NCBI RefSeq assembly: GCF_016714285.1
Contig: NZ_JADJNN010000001.1
Coordinates: 310,001-374,000, forward strand
DNA from: Nannocystis sp.
GTDB lineage: Bacteria; Myxococcota_A; Polyangia; Nannocystales; Nannocystaceae
DNA length: 64,000 nucleotides
Reading direction: 5' to 3'
The notes beneath the pieces are model-generated. The model worked only from the letters and a program-made list of their open reading frames with translations, searched no databases and was not told where the DNA came from. Every line of letters begins with the position of its first letter. The first letter of the stretch is position 1. Of the stretch, positions 11,275-19,702 are shown in pieces. The translations under genes and the position numbers were made by a program.

Positions 11275-11342
11275 CTGGCCTTCGGGACATGTCCTGGGGG
11301 AGCGGTGAGACAGAGGCTGGCCTTCGGGACATGTCCCGGGGG
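11275..11342. repeat. Two copies of a 42-bp unit carrying the dispersed GGACATGTCC palindrome
   Basis: The sequence ctggccttcgggacatgtcc occurs at 11275 and again at 11317, 42 bases apart, with related flanks. The core GGACATGTCC is a perfect 10-bp palindrome. The second copy supplies the ATG used here as the start of the SctJ-like lipoprotein gene. It belongs to the window-wide GGACAG/GGACATG family. Confidence 0.85.
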
Positions 11343-11834
11343 ACCTGCGGGGTGGCGGTGCTGGTGCTGGCGCTCGGCTGCGAGGCCCGACCGCCGGCGC
11401 CGATCGCCGCCGGGCCGGACAAGCGGGCGCTGTATGGCGACCCGGGGCTGGTGCCGACGCGGGCGGGCGAGCGAGCGCGCGAGGAGCTGGCGCTGGCCGG
11501 CAGCGTCGCGGCCGCGCTGCGGGCGCGGGCGGAGGTCACGGCGCTGGCGGTCGAGGTGCGGCTGCCTGCTGCGGGCGATCCGGGCGCGGCCGTGGTCGCC
11601 GGCGAGCTCTCGCTCGATGTCCACGACGTCACGCGGATCGCCGAGGGCGTGCTGGGGCCGTGGAGCGCGGGGCGCGTGCAGGTCGAGTTGACGCCTGCGC
11701 GGGTCGGCGCGCCAGAGCGCCCGGAGGCGCCGGGCTCCCTGCGCTGGCCGCTGGCGCTGGCGCTGGTCGGTCTCGGGGCGTCGGCCGGGGTCTCCATCGA
11801 GCGCCTGCGGCAGCGTCGCGCCCGGCGTCGCTGA
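11331..11834 (+). CDS. SctJ/FliF-like single-domain lipoprotein
   Basis: From the ATG at 11331 the product is about 167 residues: a short signal with lipobox ALGC, one soluble domain, then a C-terminal membrane helix (LRWPLALALVGLGASAGVSI) and a basic tail. The soluble part has the pattern of the second ring-building motif of the type III secretion inner-ring lipoprotein SctJ: ERAREELALAGSVAAALRAR, then strand AVEVRLP, then a helix and the final strand RVQVELTP. The first ring domain is missing, so this is at most a reduced relative. In-frame ATGs at 11289 and 11241 give longer products that read through repeat-derived residues. The SctJ relationship is inferred from layout, not from a strong motif. 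Confidence 0.55.
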   Translation: MSRGTCGVAVLVLALGCEARPPAPIAAGPDKRALYGDPGLVPTRAGERAREELALAGSVAAALRARAEVTALAVEVRLPAAGDPGAAVVAGELSLDVHDVTRIAEGVLGPWSAGRVQVELTPARVGAPERPEAPGSLRWPLALALVGLGASAGVSIERLRQRRARRR

Positions 11835-11875
11835 GGCGTGGGCGGCCGTGGGCGGCGCCTGTATGCTCTCGGGCG

Positions 11876-14341
11876 ATGAGCAGCCAGAACCTCGTGTACG
11901 TCGGCATCGATCTCGGCACCACGAACTCGACGGCGGCGGTGTTCGACGGCGACAAGGTGACGCTCGTACGCAACGCCCAGGGCTCGCCGATCACGCCGTC
12001 GGTGGTCCGCATTGACGCGCGCGGCAACCTCAGCGTCGGTGCTCGTGCTCGCCGCTTCCTCGAGAGCGACCCGGATAACACGCGCGGCGAGTTCAAGCGC
12101 TTGATGGGCACGGCGCAGGCGCTGCGCTTCCCGGCCAGCGGCGCGGAGAAGCGGCCCGAAGAGCTGGCGGCGGAGGTGCTGCGATCGCTGCGCAAGGACA
12201 TCGAGGACCAGCTGGGCTTCGTGCCGGCGCGGGCGGTGATCTCGGTGCCGGCGCTGTTCGAGCTGCCGCAGTCGAGCGCGACCTCCGAGGCGGCGCGTCT
12301 GGCTGGCTTCGAGCGGGTCGAGCTGCTGCAGGAGCCGATCGCGTCGGCGCTGGCGGCGGGCTGGACGATCGTCGACTCGAGCGGGAGTTGGCTGGTCTAC
12401 GACCTCGGCGGCGGGACCTTCGACGTGTCGCTGCTCGAGACGCGCGACGGGCTGCTGCGGGTGGTCGGGCACGACGGCGACAACTTCCTCGGCGGTCGCG
12501 ACTTCGACTGGGCGATCGTCGACTGGGCGCTCGGCGAGATCGAGCGGGCCGAGGCGGTGAAGCTCAGCCGCAGCGACTCGGCCCACGCGGCGACGATCCG
12601 GCGGATCAAGCTGGCGGCCGAGGAGGCGAAGATCGAGCTCAGCCGGGTCGAACAGACCTCGATGGCGATCGCGGGGCTGAAGGTCGGTGATCGCAGCTTC
12701 GACCTCGACCTCGCGCTCGACCGGGCCACGCTCGAGCGGCTCTGCAGCCCGGCGATCGAGCGATCGCTGGCGGTGTGCCGGCGCCTGCTGGCGGCCCACG
12801 GCGTGCCCGACGGCGGCCTGACGCGGGTCGTGATGGTCGGCGGGCCCTCGGTGATGCCGGTGGTGCGGCGCTACGTCAGCGCGGCGCTCGGGGTGCCGCC
12901 GACGGAGGGCCTCGACCCGATGACGCTGGTGGCCCAGGGCGCGGCGATCTACGCGGCGACCGCGGGGCTCGAGGCGCGGCCGGCCGCGCTCGAGCCGCTG
13001 CGTGGGTGCAAGCTGTGGCTGCAGTATCCGGCGATGTCGTCGGACCTGACCCCGCACGTGGTCGGCCGTCTGGTCGACCGCGGGGCCTCGGGCAGCGCGG
13101 TGGCGACGGAGCTGCGGCTGACGCGGGCGGATGGCCTTTGGGACAGCCCGTGGATCAGCCTCGACGAGGAGGGGGCCTTCGTCGCCGCAGTGTCGCTGCT
13201 GGCGCGGCGGCCCAACGTGTTCCGCGTCGAGGGCAAGAACGCGACCGGCGGGGCCGTGGTGATCGATCCGCCGACCCTGACGATCGTGCAGGGGCTGACG
13301 ATCAGCGACCCACCGCTGTCGCGGACGATCGGGGTGGCGACCGCGGGCGACGACGTGCGGGTGTACTTCGAGCGCGGCGCGCCGCTGCCGGCCCGCCGCA
13401 CCTTCACGCTGCAGACGGTCGAGACGGTGGCGAAGGGCAGCAAGGAGAGCCTGATCAAGATCCCGATCGTGCAGGGCGAGTACGACGCGGCGCACCTGTG
13501 CCGCCTCGTCGGCGCGCTCGAGATCAGCGGCGCCGAGCTGCGCCAGACGATGCCCTCGGGGACCGAGCTGGAGCTGACGATCGAGCTCGACCGCGGCGGT
13601 CGGATGTCGGCGCGGGCGCTGGTGCCGGGCTCGGGGCAGGTGTTCGAGCACGTCGCGCATTTGCTGGTCCCGGAGGCCGCGCCGGAGGTGCTGGACGCCC
13701 AGCTGGTGGCGATCCGCGGGCGCCTCGGGGAGCTGCGGACGGACGCGTTCCGGCGCGGTCTGGCCGGGGTGATCGACAAGCTCGGCAAGGTCGAGGCGGC
13801 GCTGGTCGACCTGGCGCTCGACGTCGGCGCGGCCAAGGGTGGCGACGCCGACGCGGCGCAGAAGGCCCGTCGCAGCCTGATCGAGCTCGACGCGACGCTC
13901 GAGTCGGTGGAGCTCGATCGCCGCTGGCCCGAGCTCGAGAAGGAGGCGCGCGAGGCGGTGGTGTACGCGACGATCGTGATCCACGAGCACGGCCTGGCGC
14001 ACGAGCAGAGCCTGTTCGCCGAGACGGCCCGCGCGGTGGAGAAGGCCCGGATGGGCCGCGACCCGCTCGAGCTGCAGCGCCAGCTGCGGCTGCTCAACCG
14101 GCTCGCGTACGCGGCCGGCTCGCGCGACCCGGAGGTGTGGAAGCGGCGCTTCGAGCACGCAGCGGTCGACATCGGCAACACGACGGACCCGGCCAAGGCG
14201 CAGACGCTGGTCAAGGAGGGCCGCGAGGCGCTGGCCAGGGGCGACGGCGAGGCGCTGCGGCGGGTGGTCCAGAAGCTGTGGCAGCTGTCGCCCGGAGATC
14301 CGGAGCAGCGCCGCCTCGGCTACGACTCGGGGGTCCGCTGA
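11876..14341 (+). CDS. Hsp70 (DnaK) family chaperone, divergent
   Basis: An 821-residue Hsp70-class ATPase, longer than the 630-640 of DnaK. The actin-like nucleotide-binding domain is complete: phosphate-1 loop GIDLGTTNSTAAVFDG at the N-terminus, ISVPALFELPQ, LLQEPIASALAAGW, the phosphate-2 motif VYDLGGGTFDVSLLE near residue 175, and the adenosine motif MVGGPSVMPVV. After about residue 380 it no longer resembles DnaK; a beta-rich segment carries DDVRVYFERGAPLPARRTF and is followed by a long charged helical region. It is followed directly by a J-like protein and a membrane protein, so it is probably a dedicated chaperone, not the general DnaK. The start at 11876 is set by the conserved N-terminus. 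Confidence 0.9.
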   Translation: MSSQNLVYVGIDLGTTNSTAAVFDGDKVTLVRNAQGSPITPSVVRIDARGNLSVGARARRFLESDPDNTRGEFKRLMGTAQALRFPASGAEKRPEELAAEVLRSLRKDIEDQLGFVPARAVISVPALFELPQSSATSEAARLAGFERVELLQEPIASALAAGWTIVDSSGSWLVYDLGGGTFDVSLLETRDGLLRVVGHDGDNFLGGRDFDWAIVDWALGEIERAEAVKLSRSDSAHAATIRRIKLAAEEAKIELSRVEQTSMAIAGLKVGDRSFDLDLALDRATLERLCSPAIERSLAVCRRLLAAHGVPDGGLTRVVMVGGPSVMPVVRRYVSAALGVPPTEGLDPMTLVAQGAAIYAATAGLEARPAALEPLRGCKLWLQYPAMSSDLTPHVVGRLVDRGASGSAVATELRLTRADGLWDSPWISLDEEGAFVAAVSLLARRPNVFRVEGKNATGGAVVIDPPTLTIVQGLTISDPPLSRTIGVATAGDDVRVYFERGAPLPARRTFTLQTVETVAKGSKESLIKIPIVQGEYDAAHLCRLVGALEISGAELRQTMPSGTELELTIELDRGGRMSARALVPGSGQVFEHVAHLLVPEAAPEVLDAQLVAIRGRLGELRTDAFRRGLAGVIDKLGKVEAALVDLALDVGAAKGGDADAAQKARRSLIELDATLESVELDRRWPELEKEAREAVVYATIVIHEHGLAHEQSLFAETARAVEKARMGRDPLELQRQLRLLNRLAYAAGSRDPEVWKRRFEHAAVDIGNTTDPAKAQTLVKEGREALARGDGEALRRVVQKLWQLSPGDPEQRRLGYDSGVR

Positions 14342-14343
14342 GC

Positions 14344-14712
14344 ATGAGCGCGGGGCCGGCCGATCCGCAGCGGCGACTCGCCGACAACCCGTTCTACGTG
14401 CTCGGGTTGCGGCCCGAGTGTGGTCGCCTCGACGTCGAGCGCGAGGGTCAGAAGCTGCTCGGGATGCTCGAGCTCGGGCTCAAATCGGCGGCCAGCTACA
14501 TGACCCCGCTCGGCCCGCAGCCGCGCAGCGCCGACAAGGTGCGGGCGGCGATGGCCGAGCTGCGCAGCCCCGATCGCCGGCTGTTGCACGAGTTCTGGGC
14601 CCTGCTGCCGCCGAAGCCGGAGCCGCCGCGCCCGCAACCACCGCCGAAGCCTGAACATGACCTGGAGCCCTTCGCCGGGGCCTTCGCCGCGCACGGCTGG
14701 AAGCGACCGTGA
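14344..14712 (+). CDS. Small J-domain-like partner of the Hsp70
   Basis: The gene starts two bases after the Hsp70 stop and encodes 122 residues. The N-terminal part reads DNPFYVLGLRPECGRLDVER followed by two helices, as in the opening of J domains ('NPYEVLGL...'). The diagnostic HPD tripeptide that stimulates Hsp70 ATPase is absent; the helices are instead joined by a GLKSAASYMTPLGPQPR loop. The last 40 residues are Pro-rich. It may be a degenerate J protein or a co-chaperone that binds but does not stimulate. Its position between the Hsp70 and the membrane protein supports a working set of three. Confidence 0.6.
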   Translation: MSAGPADPQRRLADNPFYVLGLRPECGRLDVEREGQKLLGMLELGLKSAASYMTPLGPQPRSADKVRAAMAELRSPDRRLLHEFWALLPPKPEPPRPQPPPKPEHDLEPFAGAFAAHGWKRP

Positions 14713-14716
14713 TCGC

Positions 14717-16114
14717 ATGAGCTTCGCAAGCTTGCTCGGCCTGGTGATCCTGGTGCTCGCGCTGGCGGCGTGGCTGTTGTTGTTGTGGTCGGCGATCGAG
14801 CCGCTGCTGTGGCTGGTGATCCGTCGGATCGTCGCGCCGCGAGGGTTGGTGCGCACGGCGGCGACGCTGGCTCGCCTGTGCCGCGGCGGCTTCGAGCACG
14901 ACCTCCGCGGCGGGTCGGCGCTCGCCGGGGCGCTCGCGCTCGCGGCCCGCGGGGCCCACGACGAGCGCCTGGCGACCTGGCTCGAAGGACAGCTGGGCAA
15001 GCCGGGCGCGCTCGGGGCCGCGGGTGTGGTCGCGGCGGGGCTGATCGCCGCGAGTCGGGGCCAGCGCGACGCGGCCCGCGACCTCATGCACAACGCGGCG
15101 GGCTTCGACGCCGAGCGGGCGCCCGCGGCGGCGCGCGTGGTGGCCAACGAGTGGTTGGTGGCCGACGCGGCGGAGCGCGGCGACTGGGGGACGGTGATGC
15201 GCCTGGGCGTGCGCCGCGACGTGGCCTCGGCGCAGACGCGCTTCCTCGCGTTCGCGGCGGCGCGGGTGCGTCGCCAGCCCTTGATCGACGAGCCGTCGGC
15301 GACCGACGCGGGGCTGCGCTGGTTGTGGTGGCGGACGCCCGACCGTGGACGCACGCGGCCCTTGCTGCTGCAAGCGCTGGCGACCCCGCGGGTGATGCAC
15401 TCGCGCAAGCCGACGCCCAAGCCGCCCGAGCCCGCTCCGCCGCCGCTCGACCCCGCGGAATTCGCGGGCGATCCGGTGGCCTACGCGCAGGCCCTACACG
15501 CGCTGTGGACCGCTGCGGAGGCGGCCTGGCGCAACCTGAGTCCGACCCACCTGGCTGGGCTGTGCAAGGCCTGGGACGCGGCCTTCGCCGGCCCGGCGCT
15601 GGCCCGGCTCGCGGCGAGGGTGCAGGTGCTGACAACCGTGACGAAGGCCGAGGCGGCGCTGGCCCAGATCCGCCGCAGCGTCGCCGACGATCTGGCGCAG
15701 CTGGCCTCGCGGGCGCAGATCCCCCTGAGCGCGCTGACGGAGGCGGGTGGCGTGGGGGCCGAGGCGGGTCTGCTGCTGCGCGCCGAGCTGCTCACCGAGG
15801 TCGAGAAGCAGAACCAGGCGCTGCGCCTGCGCACCCAGCAGAAGCGCAAGCTGCCGGCGGTCGAGGAGCTGCGCGAGTGGAACAGCCTGCGCCGCGCGTA
15901 CGAGCGGGCCGTGCTGCTCGGCGGGCTCGAGCTGCGGCGCCTGATGTTCCCGGACATCCACCTGCACGTCTGCAACTACGCGGTGTGGCTGTGGAACGAC
16001 CGCAAGGAGTACGGCATCTCGGGGCCGCTGTTCCGGTGGTTGCTGACGGAGGCGGAGGCGGTCGGCGACGAGGAGGCGATCGTGCTCCAGCGCAAGAACG
16101 TCGGCGTGAAGTGA
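14717..16114 (+). CDS. Membrane-anchored protein of the Hsp70 cluster, unknown function
   Basis: Not recognised. The ATG at 14717, four bases after the J-like gene, gives 465 residues. Residues 3-35 form one or two very hydrophobic helices (LGLVILVLALAAWLLLLWSA); the remainder is soluble, Ala-rich and helical, with repeat-like helical hairpins up to about residue 220. A Pro-rich linker (PKPPEPAPPPLDP) precedes a second helical domain containing coiled-coil-like stretches (EVEKQNQALRLRTQQKRKL) and a conserved-looking C-terminus rich in Trp and Tyr (LHVCNYAVWLWNDRKEYG). It may recruit the Hsp70/J pair to the inner membrane. It converges with crtB across a tandem repeat. Confidence 0.65.
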   Translation: MSFASLLGLVILVLALAAWLLLLWSAIEPLLWLVIRRIVAPRGLVRTAATLARLCRGGFEHDLRGGSALAGALALAARGAHDERLATWLEGQLGKPGALGAAGVVAAGLIAASRGQRDAARDLMHNAAGFDAERAPAAARVVANEWLVADAAERGDWGTVMRLGVRRDVASAQTRFLAFAAARVRRQPLIDEPSATDAGLRWLWWRTPDRGRTRPLLLQALATPRVMHSRKPTPKPPEPAPPPLDPAEFAGDPVAYAQALHALWTAAEAAWRNLSPTHLAGLCKAWDAAFAGPALARLAARVQVLTTVTKAEAALAQIRRSVADDLAQLASRAQIPLSALTEAGGVGAEAGLLLRAELLTEVEKQNQALRLRTQQKRKLPAVEELREWNSLRRAYERAVLLGGLELRRLMFPDIHLHVCNYAVWLWNDRKEYGISGPLFRWLLTEAEAVGDEEAIVLQRKNVGVK

Positions 16115-16115
16115 G

Positions 16116-16215
16116 ACAGCTCAGTGATCTGGCCTGAAGGACAGCTCGATGATCTGGCCTGAAGGACAGCTCGATGATCTGTCCTGCGGGATAGCTCGGT
16201 GATCTGGCCTGAGGG
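16116..16215. repeat. Four tandem copies of a 25-bp unit
   Basis: Four head-to-tail 25-bp copies based on acagctcgatgatctggcct-gaagg fill the gap between the convergent stops of the membrane-protein gene and crtB. The third copy reads gtcctgcggg in place of ggcctgaagg. Each contains half of the dispersed CTG(T/G)CC..GGACAG element. There are no unique spacers, so it is not a CRISPR array. Confidence 0.9.
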
Positions 16216-16221
16216 ACAGGA

Positions 16222-17217
16222 TCAGCCCCCGCCGGGGCGGCTCGAGATCAGGCGCGGGAAGCCGGCGAAGCGGGACTTGCGGGGCCGTGGGGTGCCGTCG
16301 TCGGCGCCGGGGAGGTCGGCGATGTGGCGGTGCAGCGCGGGGTCGTGGCGCGGCGCGGGAGCCGGGAGCAGGGTGAGGCCGAAGCGCAGCAGGGCGGCGC
16401 TGCTGCACGCCAGCTTGAGCCAGGGCGGGGCGACTGCGCGGCCGGCCAGGGCGTCGCCGTCGCGGGCGCGCAGGACCAGGCCGATCGCGCGGTAGACCCG
16501 GCTGGCGACCAGGATGGCGAGGCGCGAGGGCCAGGGGATGAAGCGCATGCCGGCGTCGGCGCTGGCGTAGTGGCGGTCGGCGAGCTCGAGCAGGTCGAGC
16601 ACGATCGTGGCGATCGCGGCGCGCGGGGTCCGGCGCTGCAGCAGGGCCTCGCTGTCGCTGCCGAGCTGCGCGAGGCGGGCCCTGGGCAGGTACACGCGGC
16701 CGCGGTCGGCGTCCTCGGCGACGTCGCGGCAGACGTTGGTGAGCTGCATGGCGATGCCGAGGTCGAGCGCGAAGGCCCGGGCCCTGGGGGCGCGCACGCC
16801 GAGCACGCCGCACATCATCAGGCCGACGGTGCCGGCGACGCGGTAGCAGTAGCGCAGCAGCTCGGCGTCGTCGGCGATGGCGACCGGGCCGGCGTCGGAG
16901 CGGACGCCGGCGATGAGCTCGAGCGCGGCGGCCCGCTCGACGTCGTGGTCGTGCAGCTGGGCCGCGAACACCTCGATCAGCGGGCGCGGCGGGGCCTCGC
17001 CGCGCAGCTCGGCCTCGACCTCGGCGAGCGCGCGAGTGCCAGACTCGAGGTCCGTGGCCTCGTCGACGAGGTCGTCGACCAGGCGGCAGAAGGCGTAGAG
17101 CACGGCGGCCTCGTCGAGCTGCTCGCGTCCGAGGAAGCGACCGGCAAGGTTGAAGCTGCGGGCGTGCCGGGCCAGCACGGCCCGGCTCTCGGCGACGACG
17201 CGGGCCCGGTCGACCAT
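16222..17217 (-). CDS. crtB: Phytoene/squalene synthase family protein (CrtB-like)
   Basis: It joins two prenyl diphosphates head to head; next to a CrtI-type desaturase the likely product is phytoene from geranylgeranyl diphosphate. Both Asp-rich substrate-binding motifs are present: LYAFCRLVDDLVDEATD near residue 40 and MQLTNVCRDVAEDADRGR near residue 158, followed by VYLPRARL. The length of 331 residues is normal, with a basic C-terminal tail. Its ATG overlaps the crtI stop by one base (TGATG), so translation is probably coupled in a crtI-crtB operon. The carotenoid pigments would be membrane antioxidants or light screens. Confidence 0.92.
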   Translation of the reverse strand: MVDRARVVAESRAVLARHARSFNLAGRFLGREQLDEAAVLYAFCRLVDDLVDEATDLESGTRALAEVEAELRGEAPPRPLIEVFAAQLHDHDVERAAALELIAGVRSDAGPVAIADDAELLRYCYRVAGTVGLMMCGVLGVRAPRARAFALDLGIAMQLTNVCRDVAEDADRGRVYLPRARLAQLGSDSEALLQRRTPRAAIATIVLDLLELADRHYASADAGMRFIPWPSRLAILVASRVYRAIGLVLRARDGDALAGRAVAPPWLKLACSSAALLRFGLTLLPAPAPRHDPALHRHIADLPGADDGTPRPRKSRFAGFPRLISSRPGGG

Positions 17218-18743
17218 CAGGAGGCGGCCCGGGTGACGCGCGTGGGGCCCGGCACGGGCACGCGTTGTTGTGGCCCCGGCATCACGCGCTCGAGCACCTT
17301 GGCCGACGAGAGCACGCCCGGCATGCCGGCGCCGGGGTGAGTGCCGGCGCCGACGAAGTAGAGGCCGGCGACGTCCTCGGAGCGGTTGTGGTAGCGGAAG
17401 AAGGCCGACTGGTGGAGCAGCGGCTCGGGGCCGAAGGCGGCGCCGCGGTGCGATCGCAGGGTGGTCTCGAAGTACTGCGGGGTGATGTGCCTGCGGGTGA
17501 CGATGCTGTCCTTGAGGCCAGGTACGTGCTCGGCGTCGAGGAAGTCGAGGATCGTGGCGAAGTAGCGCTCACCGATCGCCTCCCAGTCGATCTTGCCGAG
17601 GGTGTTGGGCACCGGGGAGAGCACGTAGAAGTTCTCGTGACCGGGCGGGGCGAGGCTGGGGTCGCTGCGGGTGGGCGCGTGCAGGTACAGCGAGAAGTCG
17701 TCGGCGAGGATCTTGCGCTCGAAGATGTCCTCGAGCAGCTCGCGGTAGCGACGGCCGAGGATGATCGTGTGGTGGGCCAGCTGCGGCCAGGTGCCGCGGG
17801 CGCCGAAGTAGCCGACGAACAGGCCCATCGACAGCTTGCGCTGCTCGACGACGAAGTCGCGGTTCCAGCGGCGGTGCCTCGCGGCGACCAGGCGGGTGTA
17901 GACGAAGGCGGGGTCGGCGTTGCTGACGACGGCGCTGCAGGCGATGCGGGCGCCGTCGCCGGTGCGCACGGCGACGGCGCGGCCGGCCTCGACCTCGATC
18001 TCGGTGACCGGGCTGTTGCAGCGGACCTCGACGCCGATCTCGGCGAGCAAGCGGACCATGGCGCCGACGATCGCCGTGGTGCCGCCCTTGGCGAACTCGA
18101 CGCCCCACTTGCGCTCGAGCCAGTGGATGAGGGCGTAGATCGCCGGGGCACGGAAGGGGTTGCCGCCGATGAGCAGGGGCTGGAAGGTGAAGACCTGGCG
18201 CAGGCGCTCGTCGGCGATGTACTGGCTGACCCAGCTGTAGACCGACCGCCAGCAGCCGAGGCGGACCAGATCGGGGACGATCTTCAGCATGTCGGTGAAG
18301 CGGTCGAAGGGCTTGTCGACCAGCTGGGTGTAGCCGACGTCGAAGATGCGGCGGGCGTGGTCGGCGAGCTTGCGGTAGCCGTCGACGTCGCGCGGGTTGA
18401 AGGCGGCGATCTGGGCGAGCAGGCGGTCCTCGTCGCCGACGTAGTCGAAGCGCTCGCCGTCGGGGAAGACCACGCGGTAGAAGGGGTCGACCGGGATGAA
18501 CTCGACGTAGTCGCGGCGGTCGCGGCCGACCAGCGCGAACAGCTCGTCGAACAGGTAGCTGGCGGTGACGACGGTGGGGCCGGCGTCGAAGGAGAAGCCG
18601 TCCTGCTTGAACACCGCCGCGCGCCCGCCGGGCTGGTCCATGCCCTCGAGCACGAGCACCTGGTGGCCGCGGGCCCGCAGGCGGATCGCCGCTGCGAGGC
18701 CGCCGAGGCCGGAACCGATGACGATGACTGGATCGCTGCGCAT
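17217..18743 (-). CDS. crtI: Phytoene desaturase (CrtI family)
   Basis: An FAD-dependent desaturase that introduces the conjugated double bonds of coloured carotenoids. The N-terminal dinucleotide-binding fold is exact: VIVIGSGLGGLAAAIRLRAR followed by an acidic end of the second strand and GRAAVFKQDGFSFDAGPTVV. The C-terminal family signature is present (GLYFVGAGTHPGAGMPGVLS). The length of 508 residues is typical. It is first in an operon with crtB. In myxobacteria carotenoid genes are often light-controlled by CarQ/CarH-type systems; no such regulator lies nearby, and no operator was recognised in the 104 bases upstream. Confidence 0.95.
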   Translation of the reverse strand: MRSDPVIVIGSGLGGLAAAIRLRARGHQVLVLEGMDQPGGRAAVFKQDGFSFDAGPTVVTASYLFDELFALVGRDRRDYVEFIPVDPFYRVVFPDGERFDYVGDEDRLLAQIAAFNPRDVDGYRKLADHARRIFDVGYTQLVDKPFDRFTDMLKIVPDLVRLGCWRSVYSWVSQYIADERLRQVFTFQPLLIGGNPFRAPAIYALIHWLERKWGVEFAKGGTTAIVGAMVRLLAEIGVEVRCNSPVTEIEVEAGRAVAVRTGDGARIACSAVVSNADPAFVYTRLVAARHRRWNRDFVVEQRKLSMGLFVGYFGARGTWPQLAHHTIILGRRYRELLEDIFERKILADDFSLYLHAPTRSDPSLAPPGHENFYVLSPVPNTLGKIDWEAIGERYFATILDFLDAEHVPGLKDSIVTRRHITPQYFETTLRSHRGAAFGPEPLLHQSAFFRYHNRSEDVAGLYFVGAGTHPGAGMPGVLSSAKVLERVMPGPQQRVPVPGPTRVTRAAS

Positions 18744-18847
18744 CGTGGGCGGCCTCCTGAGGGGCGGGGCCCCAAGCCAAGCCCAAGATAGTCAAGCTCG
18801 GCCGTTTCGCCCGGCGTGCGGGCCTGCGTAACGTCACGCGTGCGCAC

Positions 18848-19579
18848 TCAGTGGGCGGCGGGCTTGTCGTACTTGACGCTGCACCCCCAGGCCTTGGTCT
18901 CGGGGGTGGCGACCGGCTTGCCGGCGGTGAGGGCCGCGAGCGTGTCCTCGAGGTAGGCGATCCGTGTGCCGCCGTCGGGCTCGCCCATCGGCGCGTTGTC
19001 GAGGGCGCCGCGGTAGACGAGCACGCCCTTCTCGTCGACGACGAAGACGTGCGGGGTGTTGGTGGCGTCGTAGGCCTTGCCGACGTAGCCGCCCGCGTCG
19101 AGCAGGATCGGGTGGCCGAGCTTCCACGTGGCGGCGGCCTGCTTGTTGACCTCGGCGCCGTGGCCCTGCTTGCCGGGCGCGCCGCTGTTGATCGCCAGCC
19201 AGACGACGCCGGTGGCGGTGGTGCGGGCCGCGAGGTCCTTCAGGGCGCCGTCGCCGTGGGCCTGCTTGACGAAGGGGCACTCGGGGTTGAACCACTCGAG
19301 GACGACGCGCTTGCCCTTGAAGTCGGAGAGCTTCACCTTGCTGCCGTCGGCGGCCTCGAGGGTGAAGTCGGGCGCGGGCTGGCCGATCGCCGCGACCGCG
19401 CCGGGCTCGGCGAGCGGGTTGGCGATGGGGGCAACGGGTGTGGCGGCGGGCGTGGTGGCCGGTGTGGCCGGGGCGCTCGCGGGGGCGGCCTTCGCGGCCT
19501 CGGGCGGCTTGGGGCCGCTGTCACAGGCGAGGGCGAGGGCGAGGCTGAGGATCACGAGGGGCACGAGGGGACGATGCAT
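18848..19579 (-). CDS. Redoxin-domain (AhpC/TSA-like) lipoprotein
   Basis: The 243-residue product has a signal with lipobox ALAC, an Ala/Pro/Thr-rich linker to about residue 60, then a thioredoxin-fold domain (GQPAPDFTLEAADGSKVKLS, VVLEWFNPECPFVKQAHGDG). The sequence ECPFVK gives a single redox Cys at the position of the first Cys of thioredoxin CxxC; the resolving Cys is replaced by Val. TPHVFVVDEKGVLVYRG is the family's cis-Pro strand. Similar proteins are annotated as redoxin or thiol-disulphide isomerase. It is probably an envelope-anchored peroxiredoxin-like protein. A further Cys (WGCSV) near the C-terminus might act as resolver. Confidence 0.85.
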   Translation of the reverse strand: MHRPLVPLVILSLALALACDSGPKPPEAAKAAPASAPATPATTPAATPVAPIANPLAEPGAVAAIGQPAPDFTLEAADGSKVKLSDFKGKRVVLEWFNPECPFVKQAHGDGALKDLAARTTATGVVWLAINSGAPGKQGHGAEVNKQAAATWKLGHPILLDAGGYVGKAYDATNTPHVFVVDEKGVLVYRGALDNAPMGEPDGGTRIAYLEDTLAALTAGKPVATPETKAWGCSVKYDKPAAH

Positions 19580-19702
19580 GCGGGGCTCCGGGGGCTTTCT
19601 ACCACCGCGTGCTCGAGCTGTCGCACGGGCTGCAGGCGACGGTCGGCACCTGACCGATGAGACAGGTCGGCGGTGGGCGGGTCCGTGGTAGGCTGGCGGT
19701 CG

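Noticed and set aside
11192..14158. A 988-residue open frame on the minus strand opposite the Hsp70 gene
   Set aside because: It is a mirror of the GC-rich Hsp70 coding strand, full of Arg/Ala/Leu runs, with no domain, start or signal. Hsp70 motifs on the other strand are unmistakable.
16116..16215. A 25-bp array considered as a CRISPR
   Set aside because: Copies abut head to tail with no spacers.
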